From Pseudoalteromonas shioyasakiensis (GTDB taxonomy: Bacteria > Pseudomonadota > Gammaproteobacteria > Enterobacterales > Alteromonadaceae): a stretch of 64,000 nucleotides of DNA. Location of the stretch: NCBI RefSeq assembly GCF_019134595.1, contig NZ_CP077770.1, positions 826,001 through 890,000 of the forward strand, read 5' to 3'. Positions 27,580-36,180 of the stretch are shown piece by piece. Every line of letters begins with the position of its first letter. The stretch's first letter is position 1. The translations under genes and the position numbers were made by a program. The notes beneath the pieces are model-generated. The model was not told the DNA's origin. It saw only the letters and a program-made list of their open reading frames with translations, and made no database searches.

Positions 27580-28821
27580 TTATTGTCCGAAACGCCAGTT
27601 GAACGGAAAGCCTGTCGGCTCGATGATGGTCTCTAGCTGTTGATACCAAACGTCGTAAGCATGACGCATTTCATCCAGGTACTGATATTGGTTGTAGATA
27701 GCATCCAACCCTTTTTTGCTGTGGCCAATCATCAACTCGGCAACTTCTTGCGTCGTGATGGCCGACATTCGCGTTCGCATAGTTCTGCGAAGATCATGCA
27801 TAGACCAATGTTCCATCTCGACACTAAGCGACCTGCGAGCCCAAATTTTCACATTGTTAGGAATAGTGGTATCAAAGCCATTTGTGGCAAGCTCTTCTTG
27901 TCCGTTCGCGGGAAACAAGTAGGTTGATTTGCTCATCTGCATCGCCAGTTCAATCAGCTCAATAGCTGGCTTAATCAATGGCCGCATGATCGGCGCTCCA
28001 ATTTTCTCACCTTGTTTGCGGATCTCTATGGGCACTGTCCACATTGCAGATTGCAAGTCAAAGTGATGCTTTTCAGCTTGAATGAGTTCGCCCTTGCGCC
28101 CTCCCAATAAGAGAAGCAGTTTTATGTAGATGCGATTCTTCTCAGTGATTTTTGACTCATGCAAATAGCGCCAAAGTATCCTGATCTCGTTGTCATTTAG
28201 CACCCGAGTTCGTTTGCCTTTCTTACCGCCAACCTTTTTTGCTGTGATCCCAGCGGCAGCGTTAATTTCCAAAATTTGTTCATCAATCAGCCAGTCATAA
28301 AACTTGTGCAGCACAGACACCAGACGTTCTGTGTTTGAAGGGGACGACTCCGAAACCTCACGAAGACAGTTTCGCAAGGACAATTCATTGATGTCAGTTA
28401 ATGGGTACTTGCCAAGTCGGGGCAGCAAATATATTTCACTGCTGCGTTTTTGGTAGTGCCACGTTTTCTCCTTTAGCCCTTGCTTACCGGCAGAGTCTAT
28501 CCAGTCTCGAAAAATCGATTCGAAGCTTTGATTGGCAGAATACTTGGCCCGTTCCTGCTGTAGGTAGAGCTTGGGGTTTCTGCCCTGGTCGAGTACCGCC
28601 CTTAACCTATCCAGCTCATTCCTAGCTTCAGCAAGCTTCATAAGTGGGTAAGTACCAATGTCTACCCGCTGTTGCTTGCCATCGAAACGATAACGAAACT
28701 GAAAAACAATTTTGCCCTTGGGCGATACCCGAGCACTTAGCCCATCTCGGTCGGCTTTTACTACGGTTTCTTTTGCTTCTTTATTTAACCTGGCATCGAG
28801 CCAGCTAACTGATAACGCCAT
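27580..28821 (-). CDS. int: ICE tyrosine integrase (SXT/R391 type)
   Basis: 413 residues. An N-terminal DUF4102-type arm-binding domain (about 1-90, 'DGLSARVSPKGKIVFQFRYR'), a core-binding SAM-like domain (about 100-185), and the catalytic domain with R in 'LGGRKGELI' (about 240), 'HDLRRTM' (about 340), the second His in 'IGHSKKG', and the Tyr in 'IYNQYQYLDE' (about 373). Catalyses prfC insertion and excision. It follows srpR by 1 bp, so its translation may be linked to the partition genes. Confidence 0.95.
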   Translation of the reverse strand: MALSVSWLDARLNKEAKETVVKADRDGLSARVSPKGKIVFQFRYRFDGKQQRVDIGTYPLMKLAEARNELDRLRAVLDQGRNPKLYLQQERAKYSANQSFESIFRDWIDSAGKQGLKEKTWHYQKRSSEIYLLPRLGKYPLTDINELSLRNCLREVSESSPSNTERLVSVLHKFYDWLIDEQILEINAAAGITAKKVGGKKGKRTRVLNDNEIRILWRYLHESKITEKNRIYIKLLLLLGGRKGELIQAEKHHFDLQSAMWTVPIEIRKQGEKIGAPIMRPLIKPAIELIELAMQMSKSTYLFPANGQEELATNGFDTTIPNNVKIWARRSLSVEMEHWSMHDLRRTMRTRMSAITTQEVAELMIGHSKKGLDAIYNQYQYLDEMRHAYDVWYQQLETIIEPTGFPFNWRFGQ

Positions 28822-28822
28822 G

Positions 28823-29092
28823 TTATAAGCCCAGCCCTAGTTTGGATTTTAATGATTGTTTACGTGATTCTGCTTTGGGTTCTGGCGCTGTACTCATGGA
28901 AGTAACGTCACCATCTGGTGCATGGCCATCCACCGGTGCAGATGTCGTGGATAGATTGGGTTGGCTCATGTGAATTAACCCAAAGGTGGCCAGCATCCGC
29001 AGACGCTCAGCGCGTTCCCGTGGTGGCGTCTTTTCCAATTCTTTGAGCAGTTCAGGGTGGCTCCCTGGGGGAATGTTGACGACAACTCTCAT
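28823..29092 (-). CDS. srpR: Partition accessory protein of the ICE
   Basis: 89 residues. The start resembles ribbon-helix-helix adaptor proteins (MRVVVNIPPGSHPELLKEL), with a disordered Pro/Ser/Glu-rich second half. Corresponds to s002 of SXT, named SrpR in R391, where srpRMC forms an R1-like type II partition system that stabilises the excised circular ICE. Sits between srpM (2-bp gap) and int (1-bp gap). Confidence 0.8.
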   Translation of the reverse strand: MRVVVNIPPGSHPELLKELEKTPPRERAERLRMLATFGLIHMSQPNLSTTSAPVDGHAPDGDVTSMSTAPEPKAESRKQSLKSKLGLGL

Positions 29093-29094
29093 AA

Positions 29095-30069
29095 TCAGGC
29101 CCCATAAAACCAGAAGCCTCGGACGTTCGCCAAAACAGACTGTTCCGGCACGATTATCTTGCTTCGTGAAAAAATCTCCTTGGCCGCTTCCTTATAAGCC
29201 ATGGCTCCACCTCCGGCGATCAATACCAAGTCCGCATTGATGCTTTCGTCACGCATGGATTGGCGCATGGCTGTAAGAGCAACAGGCGCTACCTTTTTCA
29301 TGGCAGCATTCAGATAAGGTGAAATATCGACTTTTTCTCCAAATAGCAGGACCTGTAAGTCGCCAGTTCTCATGGCTTTTTCAAGTCGATCCATTCCGAC
29401 TTTGGCACCGTGATCTTCTGAAATCAGCTTATCAATGGTTTCCAGTAGCACGGACATTGCCTGAAGACTGGTTCCTGATGAGCTGTAGCGAATTTCTCCG
29501 GCCTCAAGGGCAACCCAGTCAACAGAAAAAAAGCCGGGATCGATGACGACGACGCGACCTTCTTCAATCAAGCCCAAATCACCACCTGTTTGAACTAGAT
29601 CCATATAGGCACCGGCAGGCTGCGGCAGCACTTTGACGTCATGAACGGTGATGCTGCGTTTAGGCGTCACTTGATGGACACCTTTTAGGCGCTTCACAAG
29701 GTCAGATTTACGTTGTGGTTCATGAAACTGGGAAACCGGTAATCCAGTGACAACCAAATCGATGGATTCTGTTTCAGCCATTAACAAGGCGGCATGAAAA
29801 AGTGCCTTATAGGTTTTTGTGGTGGGATATTCCGGGTGAAGCTCTCGTTCCCAGCCTTGAAGGCGTCCAGCAGGAACACCAGCGGCCCAGCGCTCATTAT
29901 CGACTGACACATACAAACAAGTTTCATCATCGCCTCCACCGATACGCTCTGGCATACGATCCGCAGGACCGGCACCCGCAGGCAGAATAATGGTTTTCGG
30001 TTCACTGCCTGATTGGCCAATTGCCAGCTTCAGGTTTGAGTAACCGATATCTACGCCTAGTACAAACAT
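29095..30069 (-). CDS. srpM: ParM-like actin ATPase for ICE partition
   Basis: 324 residues from the ATG at 30,069, which has AGGAG 7 bp upstream; an upstream in-frame ATG at 30,090 lacks this. Actin-fold signatures: phosphate 1 'VLGVDIGYSNLKLA', phosphate 2 'VVIDPGFFSVDWV', adenosine loop 'LVLIAGGGAMAY'. Matches s003/SrpM of SXT/R391. It is expected to form filaments that segregate excised, replicating ICE circles through the iterons just upstream. Confidence 0.88.
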   Translation of the reverse strand: MFVLGVDIGYSNLKLAIGQSGSEPKTIILPAGAGPADRMPERIGGGDDETCLYVSVDNERWAAGVPAGRLQGWERELHPEYPTTKTYKALFHAALLMAETESIDLVVTGLPVSQFHEPQRKSDLVKRLKGVHQVTPKRSITVHDVKVLPQPAGAYMDLVQTGGDLGLIEEGRVVVIDPGFFSVDWVALEAGEIRYSSSGTSLQAMSVLLETIDKLISEDHGAKVGMDRLEKAMRTGDLQVLLFGEKVDISPYLNAAMKKVAPVALTAMRQSMRDESINADLVLIAGGGAMAYKEAAKEIFSRSKIIVPEQSVLANVRGFWFYGA

Positions 30070-30083
30070 ACTTATCTCCTGTG

Positions 30084-30196
30084 CACTCAAAGTGCTCTAA
30101 CGGTTTTCAATCAACCGCACTGGCCACGCTTGGGCATTTCCAAGTGCTCTGGCGGTTCACTCAAATGTCATTATCAGGATTCGGTGCACTGGCGGT
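30084..30196. repeat. srpC: iteron-like centromere upstream of srpM
   Basis: Three direct copies of a 13-15 bp word: AGTGCTCTAACGGTT (30,091-30,105), AGTGCTCTGGCGGTT (30,143-30,157), GTGCACTGGCGGT (30,184-30,196), plus an inverted partial copy (accgcactgg) between the first two. They lie over the srpM promoter, as in type II par loci where the adaptor both binds the centromere and represses. Confidence 0.65.
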
Positions 30197-30239
30197 GGGC
30201 AGAAAGGTGACAAATCCTTTCATCTATCTGCCTGTTGCA

Positions 30240-30533
30240 TTTTCGCAAAAGTATGAGAATAGGCTCTGTTTGGCGGCGGATGACCTAGTCAAAAAAATCG
30301 AGACGCCAAACGTCGTTTGCATTCTGGCCTGAACTCGCCAAACGGTTTGTATCTTCATGACGATACGTCGTTTTAGGCGTTTTTAAGTGAAATCGGGCTG
30401 TATCCCTTGTCAGGTATGGGATTGCGCGAGTTGATTTATATCGAGACGCCAAACAGTGATTGTTACGGCAGTTTTACGTTTGGCGTTTCGATCCAAAAGC
30501 CAAACGGATAGTGGTTTTGGCTTTTGGGGTTAA
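30240..30533. other. oriT region of the ICE
   Basis: The noncoding stretch before mobI. It has a direct repeat ATCGAGACGCCAAAC at 30,297-30,311 and 30,440-30,454. The second copy is also the left arm of an inverted repeat with 30,478-30,492 (14 of 15 match). A further inverted repeat CCAAAAGCCAAAC / GTTTTGGCTTTTGG lies at 30,493-30,505 and 30,514-30,527. In SXT/R391 oriT lies in this interval upstream of mobI. The nick site cannot be placed from sequence alone. Confidence 0.75.
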
Positions 30534-30977
30534 TTGGATGGGGAAATTGGTTTGGTAGAAATCGTCAATGAACAATGGAAAGCAGAGGTATCAGATTTAC
30601 TTCAGCAAGAAACAGACAGGCTAAAAGCGCTGGCACGAGCTGAAGTTGATGACTTTTGGGTTACCCATTACAAGGTTCGAGAGAATGAGCCCTTTAAAGA
30701 CTGGGGTCTGCTTGGTGTCCGTATCAGAGACTTTAAGTATGGCTTTGGCATAGAGTGGTACATCAACAGTTTTCACGGTCAACGAGGCAAGCGCGTAGTC
30801 TTTAGCAAGGGGCTGCGTATATCAAAGACGAAGCTGAGATACGCATTTTTGGACTGCCAAGGTCTAGCCAAAGAATGGGAGTTAGCGCTGGCCATGGAGA
30901 AAGAAGAATTCTTCAGTGATATTCGACGCCAGGTTGATAAGCTCAACATGCTGCGTCGCAGAGTGAATGCATATTGA
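30534..30977 (+). CDS. mobI: Mobilisation auxiliary protein MobI
   Basis: 147 residues from a TTG at 30,534. The ATG at 30,538 is out of frame and soon stops, so a non-ATG start (this TTG or TTG 30,552) is needed. Helical, charged protein (KAEVSDLLQQETDRLKALAR). MobI is specific to SXT/R391 and IncA/C elements and is required with TraI at oriT. Converges on rumB with 10 bp between stops. Confidence 0.85.
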   Translation: MDGEIGLVEIVNEQWKAEVSDLLQQETDRLKALARAEVDDFWVTHYKVRENEPFKDWGLLGVRIRDFKYGFGIEWYINSFHGQRGKRVVFSKGLRISKTKLRYAFLDCQGLAKEWELALAMEKEEFFSDIRRQVDKLNMLRRRVNAY

Positions 30978-30987
30978 GTCAACTGCG

Positions 30988-32026
30988 CTACTTCACTCGT
31001 GGTAACTGGTCCCAGCGTGTTGTATAAGCGGGAGACAAATGCTCTCGCTTCATCGACCAATCTTTCTTCGTACCTTGTCCAGCAAAGAAAACCTTTCCGG
31101 CACCGCTTTGGTTAATGGTGTCCAATACAGACATTAACTGCTGGCTATTAGCGCGGGTCGATACGTCATCGAATAGTCCTGGTTGAAACATGCCAGGATC
31201 GTAAAAGTCAGACAGCATGACGCCCGCTTTGGCATAACGAAAACCATCCTTCCAAATTCGCTTGAGTAAGTGATTGGCCAGCTCGATAAAATCCCGCGTA
31301 TCGCAACTGGGGATCAGTAACTCACCGGATGCGGAATTGCTGTACTGCGGCTCGTTGTCCTTAAAGGGGCTGGTTCGTATAAACACGGTCATCACTTTGG
31401 CTTGCTGCTGTTCTTTGCGTAGCTTCTCAGTGGCGCGGGTTGCGTATTCGCATACGGCCTCACGTAACAATTCAAATTGCGTTACTTTTGCGCCAAATGA
31501 ACGGCTACAGACGATTTGCTTCTTAGTTGGCGGGATCTCTTCAAGTTCAATGCACGACTCACCATTGAGCTCTCTGACGGTTCTTTCTAAAACCACCGAA
31601 AACTGGTCTCTGATGGCTCTAGGAGAGGCATTGGCGAGATCTAAGGCTGTGGTGATACCCAACGCATTTAAACGCTTAGAAAGCCGTCTACCAACGCCCC
31701 AAACATCATCAACCGGAACTAATGCGAGCAATCGACGTTGCCGTTCTGGATTGGTCAGGTCTACAACGCCCTGAGTGGCTGGATACTTTTTAGCGGCATG
31801 GTTTGCCAGTTTGGCGAGTGTTTTAGTCGGTGCAATGCCTACACAGACGGTGATCCCAATCCAGTGGCCTATGCGCTCTCGCACTTGTTGTCCGAACTCG
31901 ACAAGAGATATGGCAGACTCAATACCGGTTAAGTCCAAAAACGCTTCGTCAATGGAGTAAACCTCTACTCGTGGTGCCATCTCCTCCAAAGTGCGCATCA
32001 CTCGACTGCTTAAATCCGCATACAGC
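30988..32026 (-). pseudogene. rumB: rumB 3' part (UmuC-like Y-family polymerase), split by insertion
   Basis: Contains the catalytic 'SIDEAFLD' motif and the rest of the UmuC/RumB chain to the stop, but the N-terminal part lies at 45,900-46,132. The frame is open through the junction to 32,160, adding foreign residues. Without the N-terminal palm residues (ALVDCNNFYASCE) it cannot be an active polymerase. rumB is the usual landing place of resistance regions in SXT-type ICEs. Confidence 0.92.
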
Positions 32027-32434
32027 TCATACAGTTGGCTAAGAATTCCCGCTAAAAATAGACGAGTAAGTGAGCAACCATTCTGCCGCATGGGTTGCTG
32101 GCGTCTAACACCAGAAAAATCACCCAGCCCAACCCGCTGTCTATTTTTTAAGGTGGGCATTCATCTACATGTCTAATTTTTTACCAATTTGATCGCTAAG
32201 ATGTACTAATTTGATTACCGAGGGAGACTGACGGACTAATTACTTAGGGGCTTAATCGTACAATCTCCACTCGACACCACACAACTCACTTCTGGACATT
32301 TCTGAGTTGCATTTTAGCTAATTTAGAAAAACATGAATTAGATAAAGTATGGAAATTTCAAATCAATATGAGGCGGACATGAAGAAATTGAAAAAAGTAG
32401 CTTAACTGGGTTGGTCAATTTTGGTTGACCACGT
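32027..32434. other. Left end of the rumB insertion, no gene recognised
   Basis: About 410 bp between the insertion boundary and the Tn3-family fragment. No ORF with a recognisable product on either strand. Base composition is AT-rich and unlike the ISCR2 DNA that follows. Confidence 0.5.
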
Positions 32435-32642
32435 CATGTTCCGGTGAGTACGCAAGTCATTGGCGCTAACGAATATGAAGGTCACTTTGCTTTTGACTTA
32501 CTCTATAACAACTCTTCAGATATACAGCCTAATACCTTATCGACCGATACGCATGGTACCAATAATGTTAACTTCGCTATATTAGATTTCTTTGGTTACA
32601 CATTCGCCCCTCGATACGCGAAAATGAAAAAGGTGTTTTTTG
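32435..32642 (+). pseudogene. Tn3-family transposase, internal fragment
   Basis: Encodes 'HVPVSTQVIGANEYEGHF', then 'STDTHGTNNVNFAILDFFG' and 'FAPRYAKMKKVF', the central catalytic region of Tn3-family TnpA (DTHG with the catalytic Asp). Cut on the left by unrelated DNA and on the right by IS26. Same transposase type as the pieces at 33,463-33,891 and 43,907-45,260. Confidence 0.88.
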
Positions 32643-33462
32643 GGCACTGTTGCAAATAGTCGGTGGTGATAAACTTATCATCCCCTTTTGCTGATGGAGC
32701 TGCACATGAACCCATTCAAAGGCCGGCATTTTCAGCGTGACATCATTCTGTGGGCCGTACGCTGGTACTGCAAATACGGCATCAGTTACCGTGAGCTGCA
32801 GGAGATGCTGGCTGAACGCGGAGTGAATGTCGATCACTCCACGATTTACCGCTGGGTTCAGCGTTATGCGCCTGAAATGGAAAAACGGCTGCGCTGGTAC
32901 TGGCGTAACCCTTCCGATCTTTGCCCGTGGCACATGGATGAAACCTACGTGAAGGTCAATGGCCGCTGGGCGTATCTGTACCGGGCCGTCGACAGCCGGG
33001 GCCGCACTGTCGATTTTTATCTCTCCTCCCGTCGTAACAGCAAAGCTGCATACCGGTTTCTGGGTAAAATCCTCAACAACGTGAAGAAGTGGCAGATCCC
33101 GCGATTCATCAACACGGATAAAGCGCCCGCCTATGGTCGCGCGCTTGCTCTGCTCAAACGCGAAGGCCGGTGCCCGTCTGACGTTGAACACCGACAGATT
33201 AAGTACCGGAACAACGTGATTGAATGCGATCATGGCAAACTGAAACGGATAATCGGCGCCACGCTGGGATTTAAATCCATGAAGACGGCTTACGCCACCA
33301 TCAAAGGTATTGAGGTGATGCGTGCACTACGCAAAGGCCAGGCCTCAGCATTTTATTATGGTGATCCCCTGGGCGAAATGCGCCTGGTAAGCAGAGTTTT
33401 TGAAATGTAAGGCCTTTGAATAAGACAAAAGGCTGCCTCATCGCTAACTTTGCAACAGTGCC
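32643..33462 (+). mobile_element. IS26: IS26, complete
   Basis: 820 bp with perfect ends GGCACTGTTGCAAA and its complement. The 8-bp flanks differ (gttttttg and atattaca), so there is no target duplication. About 230 transposase codons of the interrupted Tn3-family gene are missing across it, the mark of an IS26-mediated adjacent deletion. Confidence 0.97.
32706..33410 (+). CDS. tnpA: IS26 transposase (IS6 family)
   Basis: 234 residues from the usual start (MNPFKGRHFQRDIILWAVRW); an in-frame ATG 18 bp upstream also exists. HTH region followed by the DDE catalytic core (D in 'WHMDETYVKVNGRW', D in 'NTDKAPAY', E in 'IECDHGKLKR' region). Complete and presumably active by replicative and conservative routes. 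Confidence 0.97.
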   Translation: MNPFKGRHFQRDIILWAVRWYCKYGISYRELQEMLAERGVNVDHSTIYRWVQRYAPEMEKRLRWYWRNPSDLCPWHMDETYVKVNGRWAYLYRAVDSRGRTVDFYLSSRRNSKAAYRFLGKILNNVKKWQIPRFINTDKAPAYGRALALLKREGRCPSDVEHRQIKYRNNVIECDHGKLKRIIGATLGFKSMKTAYATIKGIEVMRALRKGQASAFYYGDPLGEMRLVSRVFEM

Positions 33463-33891
33463 ATATTACAGGCTCTGACGGAGTATAATCGACTGGTTAA
33501 AGCGCAATATTTACTTGACTACATCGACGATGCCAGTTTGCGGCAGTATGTGCAACGTGCCCTGAACCGGGGAGAAGCATGGCACTTCCTTAGACGAGCC
33601 ATTGCGTCGGTGAATGGTGATCAGTTCCGTGGCAAAAACGAGTCTGAAATCGCTATCTGGAATGAATGCGCAAGATTGCTTGCCAACGCGATCATCTACT
33701 TCAACTCCGCGATACTGAGTCATCTTCTGGGACACTTTGAAGCGAGAGGAGATGAAGAGAAAGCGGGTATCACTCGTGCTGTTTCGCCCGTTGCGTGGCA
33801 AAATATCAACTTAAGCGGAACGTATAACTTCACTAATACTGGGAAATTGCCCAATATTGGCGAAATAACAAGGCCGATAGTGGATGATTAG
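33463..33891 (+). pseudogene. Tn3-family transposase, C-terminal fragment
   Basis: In frame from the IS26 edge: 'YNRLVKAQYLLDYIDDASL', 'RALNRGEAWHFLRRAIA', 'NAIIYFNSAILSHLL', ending 'GEITRPIVDD', the typical C-terminus of Tn3-family transposases with the catalytic Glu in the RGEAWH..LRRAI context. The terminal inverted repeat follows 57 bp downstream. Confidence 0.88.
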
Positions 33892-33910
33892 GCTCCAAGC
33901 TGAAAGTAAA

Positions 33911-33985
33911 CCACCTCCGCAGCCATTTATTGGTGTGGTCTACAGAGGATTATGTCTTTTTAGAGGGGAAAATCCCTAGAACCCC
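33911..33985 (-). repeat. Tn3-family terminal inverted repeat (tnpA 3' side)
   Basis: 75 bp matching 43,768-43,842 in inverted orientation with one or two mismatches. The outer end reads GGGGTTCTAGGGATTTTCCC on the minus strand: the GGGG start and the inner ...TTAATC resemble 38-bp Tn3 ends. Confidence 0.88.
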
Positions 33986-33990
33986 ACCTT

Positions 33991-34197
33991 GAGACAGAAC
34001 GCGCCTTGGTCAGAATCCCAGTCGCTGGGCGGGTTTGCGCCTACGCTCTTGACCCCCACGAGGTCTGGAAAGGGTACGACAACGCCAAAGAATACGCGGC
34101 CTTCGTGACCAAGACGCTGGTCAACAAGGACGGCGATATTAAGCGCCGGATCATGTCGATGTTTAGCCCAGAGGAACGCCCAGACGACAGGGAGTGA
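33991..34197 (+). pseudogene. 3' fragment of a plasmid-type gene upstream of ISCR2
   Basis: Open frame with no start of its own, beginning just inside the Tn3-family end: 'ETERALVRIPVAGRVCAYAL' then 'DPHEVWKGYDNAKEYAAFV', ending 'MFSPEERPDDRE'. The basic-Gly-Arg turn followed by 'VCAYALD' resembles a winged-helix wing of RepL-like or plasmid regulator proteins, but I cannot name the family. GC-rich, unlike the DNA to its left. Confidence 0.5.
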
Positions 34198-36037
34198 CGG
34201 GCACTGGCTGGCAATGTCTAGCAACGGCAGGCATTTCGGCTGAGGGTAAAAGAACTTTCCGCTAAGCGATAGACTGTATGTAAACACAGTATTGCAAGGA
34301 CGCGGAACATGCCTCATGTGGCGGCCAGGACGGCCAGCCGGGATCGGGATACTGGTCGTTACCAGAGCCACCGACCCGAGCAAACCCTTCTCTATCAGAT
34401 CGTTGACGAGTATTACCCGGCATTCGCTGCGCTTATGGCAGAGCAGGGAAAGGAATTGCCGGGCTATGTGCAACGGGAATTTGAAGAATTTCTCCAATGC
34501 GGGCGGCTGGAGCATGGCTTTCTACGGGTTCGCTGCGAGTCTTGCCACGCCGAGCACCTGGTCGCTTTCAGCTGTAAGCGTCGCGGTTTCTGCCCGAGCT
34601 GTGGGGCGCGGCGGATGGCCGAAAGTGCCGCCTTGCTGGTTGATGAAGTACTGCCTGAACAACCCATGCGTCAGTGGGTGTTGAGCTTCCCGTTTCAGCT
34701 GCGTTTCCTGTTTGCCAGCCGGCCCGAGATCATGGGGTGGGTGCTGGGCATCGTTTACCGCGTCATTGCCACGCACCTGGTCAAGAAAGCGGGCCATACC
34801 CACCAAGTGGCCAAGACGGGCGCGGTCACCCTGATCCAGCGTTTTGGATCGGCGCTCAATCTGAATGTTCACTTCCACATGCTGTTTCTCGACGGTGTGT
34901 ATGTCGAGCAATCCCACGGCTCAGCGCGTTTCCGCTGGGTCAAGGCGCCGACCAGCCCAGAGCTCACCCAGCTGACGCACACCATCGCCCACCGGGTGGG
35001 TCGCTATCTGGAACGGCAAGGCCTGCTGGAACGGGATGTCGAAAACAGCTATCTGGCCTCGGATGCGGTGGATGACGACCCGATGACACCCCTGCTGGGG
35101 CACTCGATCACTTACCGTATCGCTGTCGGTTCACAGGCGGGGCGAAAGGTGTTCACTTTGCAAACTCTGCCGACCAGTGGTGATCCGTTCGGTGACGGGA
35201 TTGGCAAGGTAGCCGGGTCCAGCCTGCACGCCGGCGTGGCGGCCAGGGCCGATGAACGCAAGAAGCTCGAACGGCTGTGCCGGTACATCAGCCGCCCGGC
35301 GGTATCCGAGAAGCGGCTGTCGTTAACACGAGGCGGCAACGTGCGCTACCAGCTCAAGACGCCGTACCGGGACGGCACCACGCACGTCATTTTCGAACCA
35401 TTGGATTTCATTGCAAGGCTGGCCGCCCTGGTACCGAAGCCCAGAGTCAACCTAACCCGCTTCCACGGGGTGTTCGCACCCAACAGTCGGCACCGGGCGT
35501 TGGTCACGCCGGCAAAACGGGGCAGGGGCAACAAGGTCAGGGTGGCTGATGAACCGGCAACACCAGCACAACGGCGAGCGTCGATGACATGGGCGCAACG
35601 GCTCAAGCGTGTTTTCAATATCGACATCGAGACCTGCAGCGGCTGCGGCGGCGCCATGAAAGTCATCGCCTGCATTGAAGACCCTATAGTGATCAAGCAG
35701 ATCCTTGATCACCTGAAGCACAAAGCCGAAACCAGCGGGACCAGGGCGTTACCCGAAAGCCGGGCGCCACCGGCTGAGCTGCTCCTGGGTCTGTTTGACT
35801 GACGAGCCTGAAGGCCAACGATACCAATCAAAATGCTGCGTTCACAGCGCCGCGGCAGGGATCCGCCGTGCTGGTTGTCGGAAAAGGAGCCGCTAGTGGG
35901 AAAGAGGAGGGTAAATTTTCAGCGTTGCTGGCTCCCCGTCAGCCGGATTGGGTTGCATCGCAGGGGTGTCGAAAGAGTCAACTGCGGTCCAAAGCTGTTG
36001 GACTTGGGTGAAAAGGGCGTTTATTCTTCCTATACGT
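34187..36037 (+). mobile_element. ISCR2: ISCR2, copy 1 (probably full length)
   Basis: Sequence shared with the other copies runs from 34,281 to 36,037. The left limit is set to give the reported element length of about 1.85 kb and is an estimate. The right (oriIS) end '...ttcttcctatacgt' is identical in all three copies. IS91-like elements move by rolling circle and carry adjacent DNA. Confidence 0.85.
34309..35802 (+). CDS. rcr2: ISCR2 transposase, copy 1
   Basis: 497 residues. An N-terminal zinc finger 'CESCHAEHLVAFSCKRRGFC' with a following PSCG, then the HUH motif in 'NLNVHFHMLFLDGVY' and the single-Tyr rolling-circle nuclease core, ending in a Cys-rich motif 'CSGCGGAMKVIACIEDP'. IS91/ISCR family rolling-circle transposase. 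Identical to copy 2 over its length. Confidence 0.95.
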   Translation: MPHVAARTASRDRDTGRYQSHRPEQTLLYQIVDEYYPAFAALMAEQGKELPGYVQREFEEFLQCGRLEHGFLRVRCESCHAEHLVAFSCKRRGFCPSCGARRMAESAALLVDEVLPEQPMRQWVLSFPFQLRFLFASRPEIMGWVLGIVYRVIATHLVKKAGHTHQVAKTGAVTLIQRFGSALNLNVHFHMLFLDGVYVEQSHGSARFRWVKAPTSPELTQLTHTIAHRVGRYLERQGLLERDVENSYLASDAVDDDPMTPLLGHSITYRIAVGSQAGRKVFTLQTLPTSGDPFGDGIGKVAGSSLHAGVAARADERKKLERLCRYISRPAVSEKRLSLTRGGNVRYQLKTPYRDGTTHVIFEPLDFIARLAALVPKPRVNLTRFHGVFAPNSRHRALVTPAKRGRGNKVRVADEPATPAQRRASMTWAQRLKRVFNIDIETCSGCGGAMKVIACIEDPIVIKQILDHLKHKAETSGTRALPESRAPPAELLLGLFD

Positions 36038-36101
36038 TCATTAGGTCATCTAGCCTTTCTTCCGCAGGTTTTGTTCTTGGTTTTTTAGGGGGTAATGTCA
36101 T
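36038..36101 (-). pseudogene. 5' fragment of a small gene cut by ISCR2 copy 1
   Basis: 21 codons beginning MTLPPKKPRTKPAEERLDDL, read on the minus strand into the ISCR2 edge. A fragment of about 30 codons in the same strand sense ends the segment at 38,124-38,216. The two might be halves of one gene (see findings). Family not recognised; the basic start suggests a DNA-binding or mobilisation protein. Confidence 0.4.
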
Positions 36102-36180
36102 AGGGTTTGTCTCTTAATATCTTGTGCTAAAAGCAAATCTGATAGGGGTATCATAGCACTTAATATTGATATGCTAAAAC

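Noticed and set aside
34464..35721. Several long antisense and shifted frames inside the ISCR2 copies
   Set aside because: GC-rich DNA leaves long open frames. They repeat identically in every copy and match no family.
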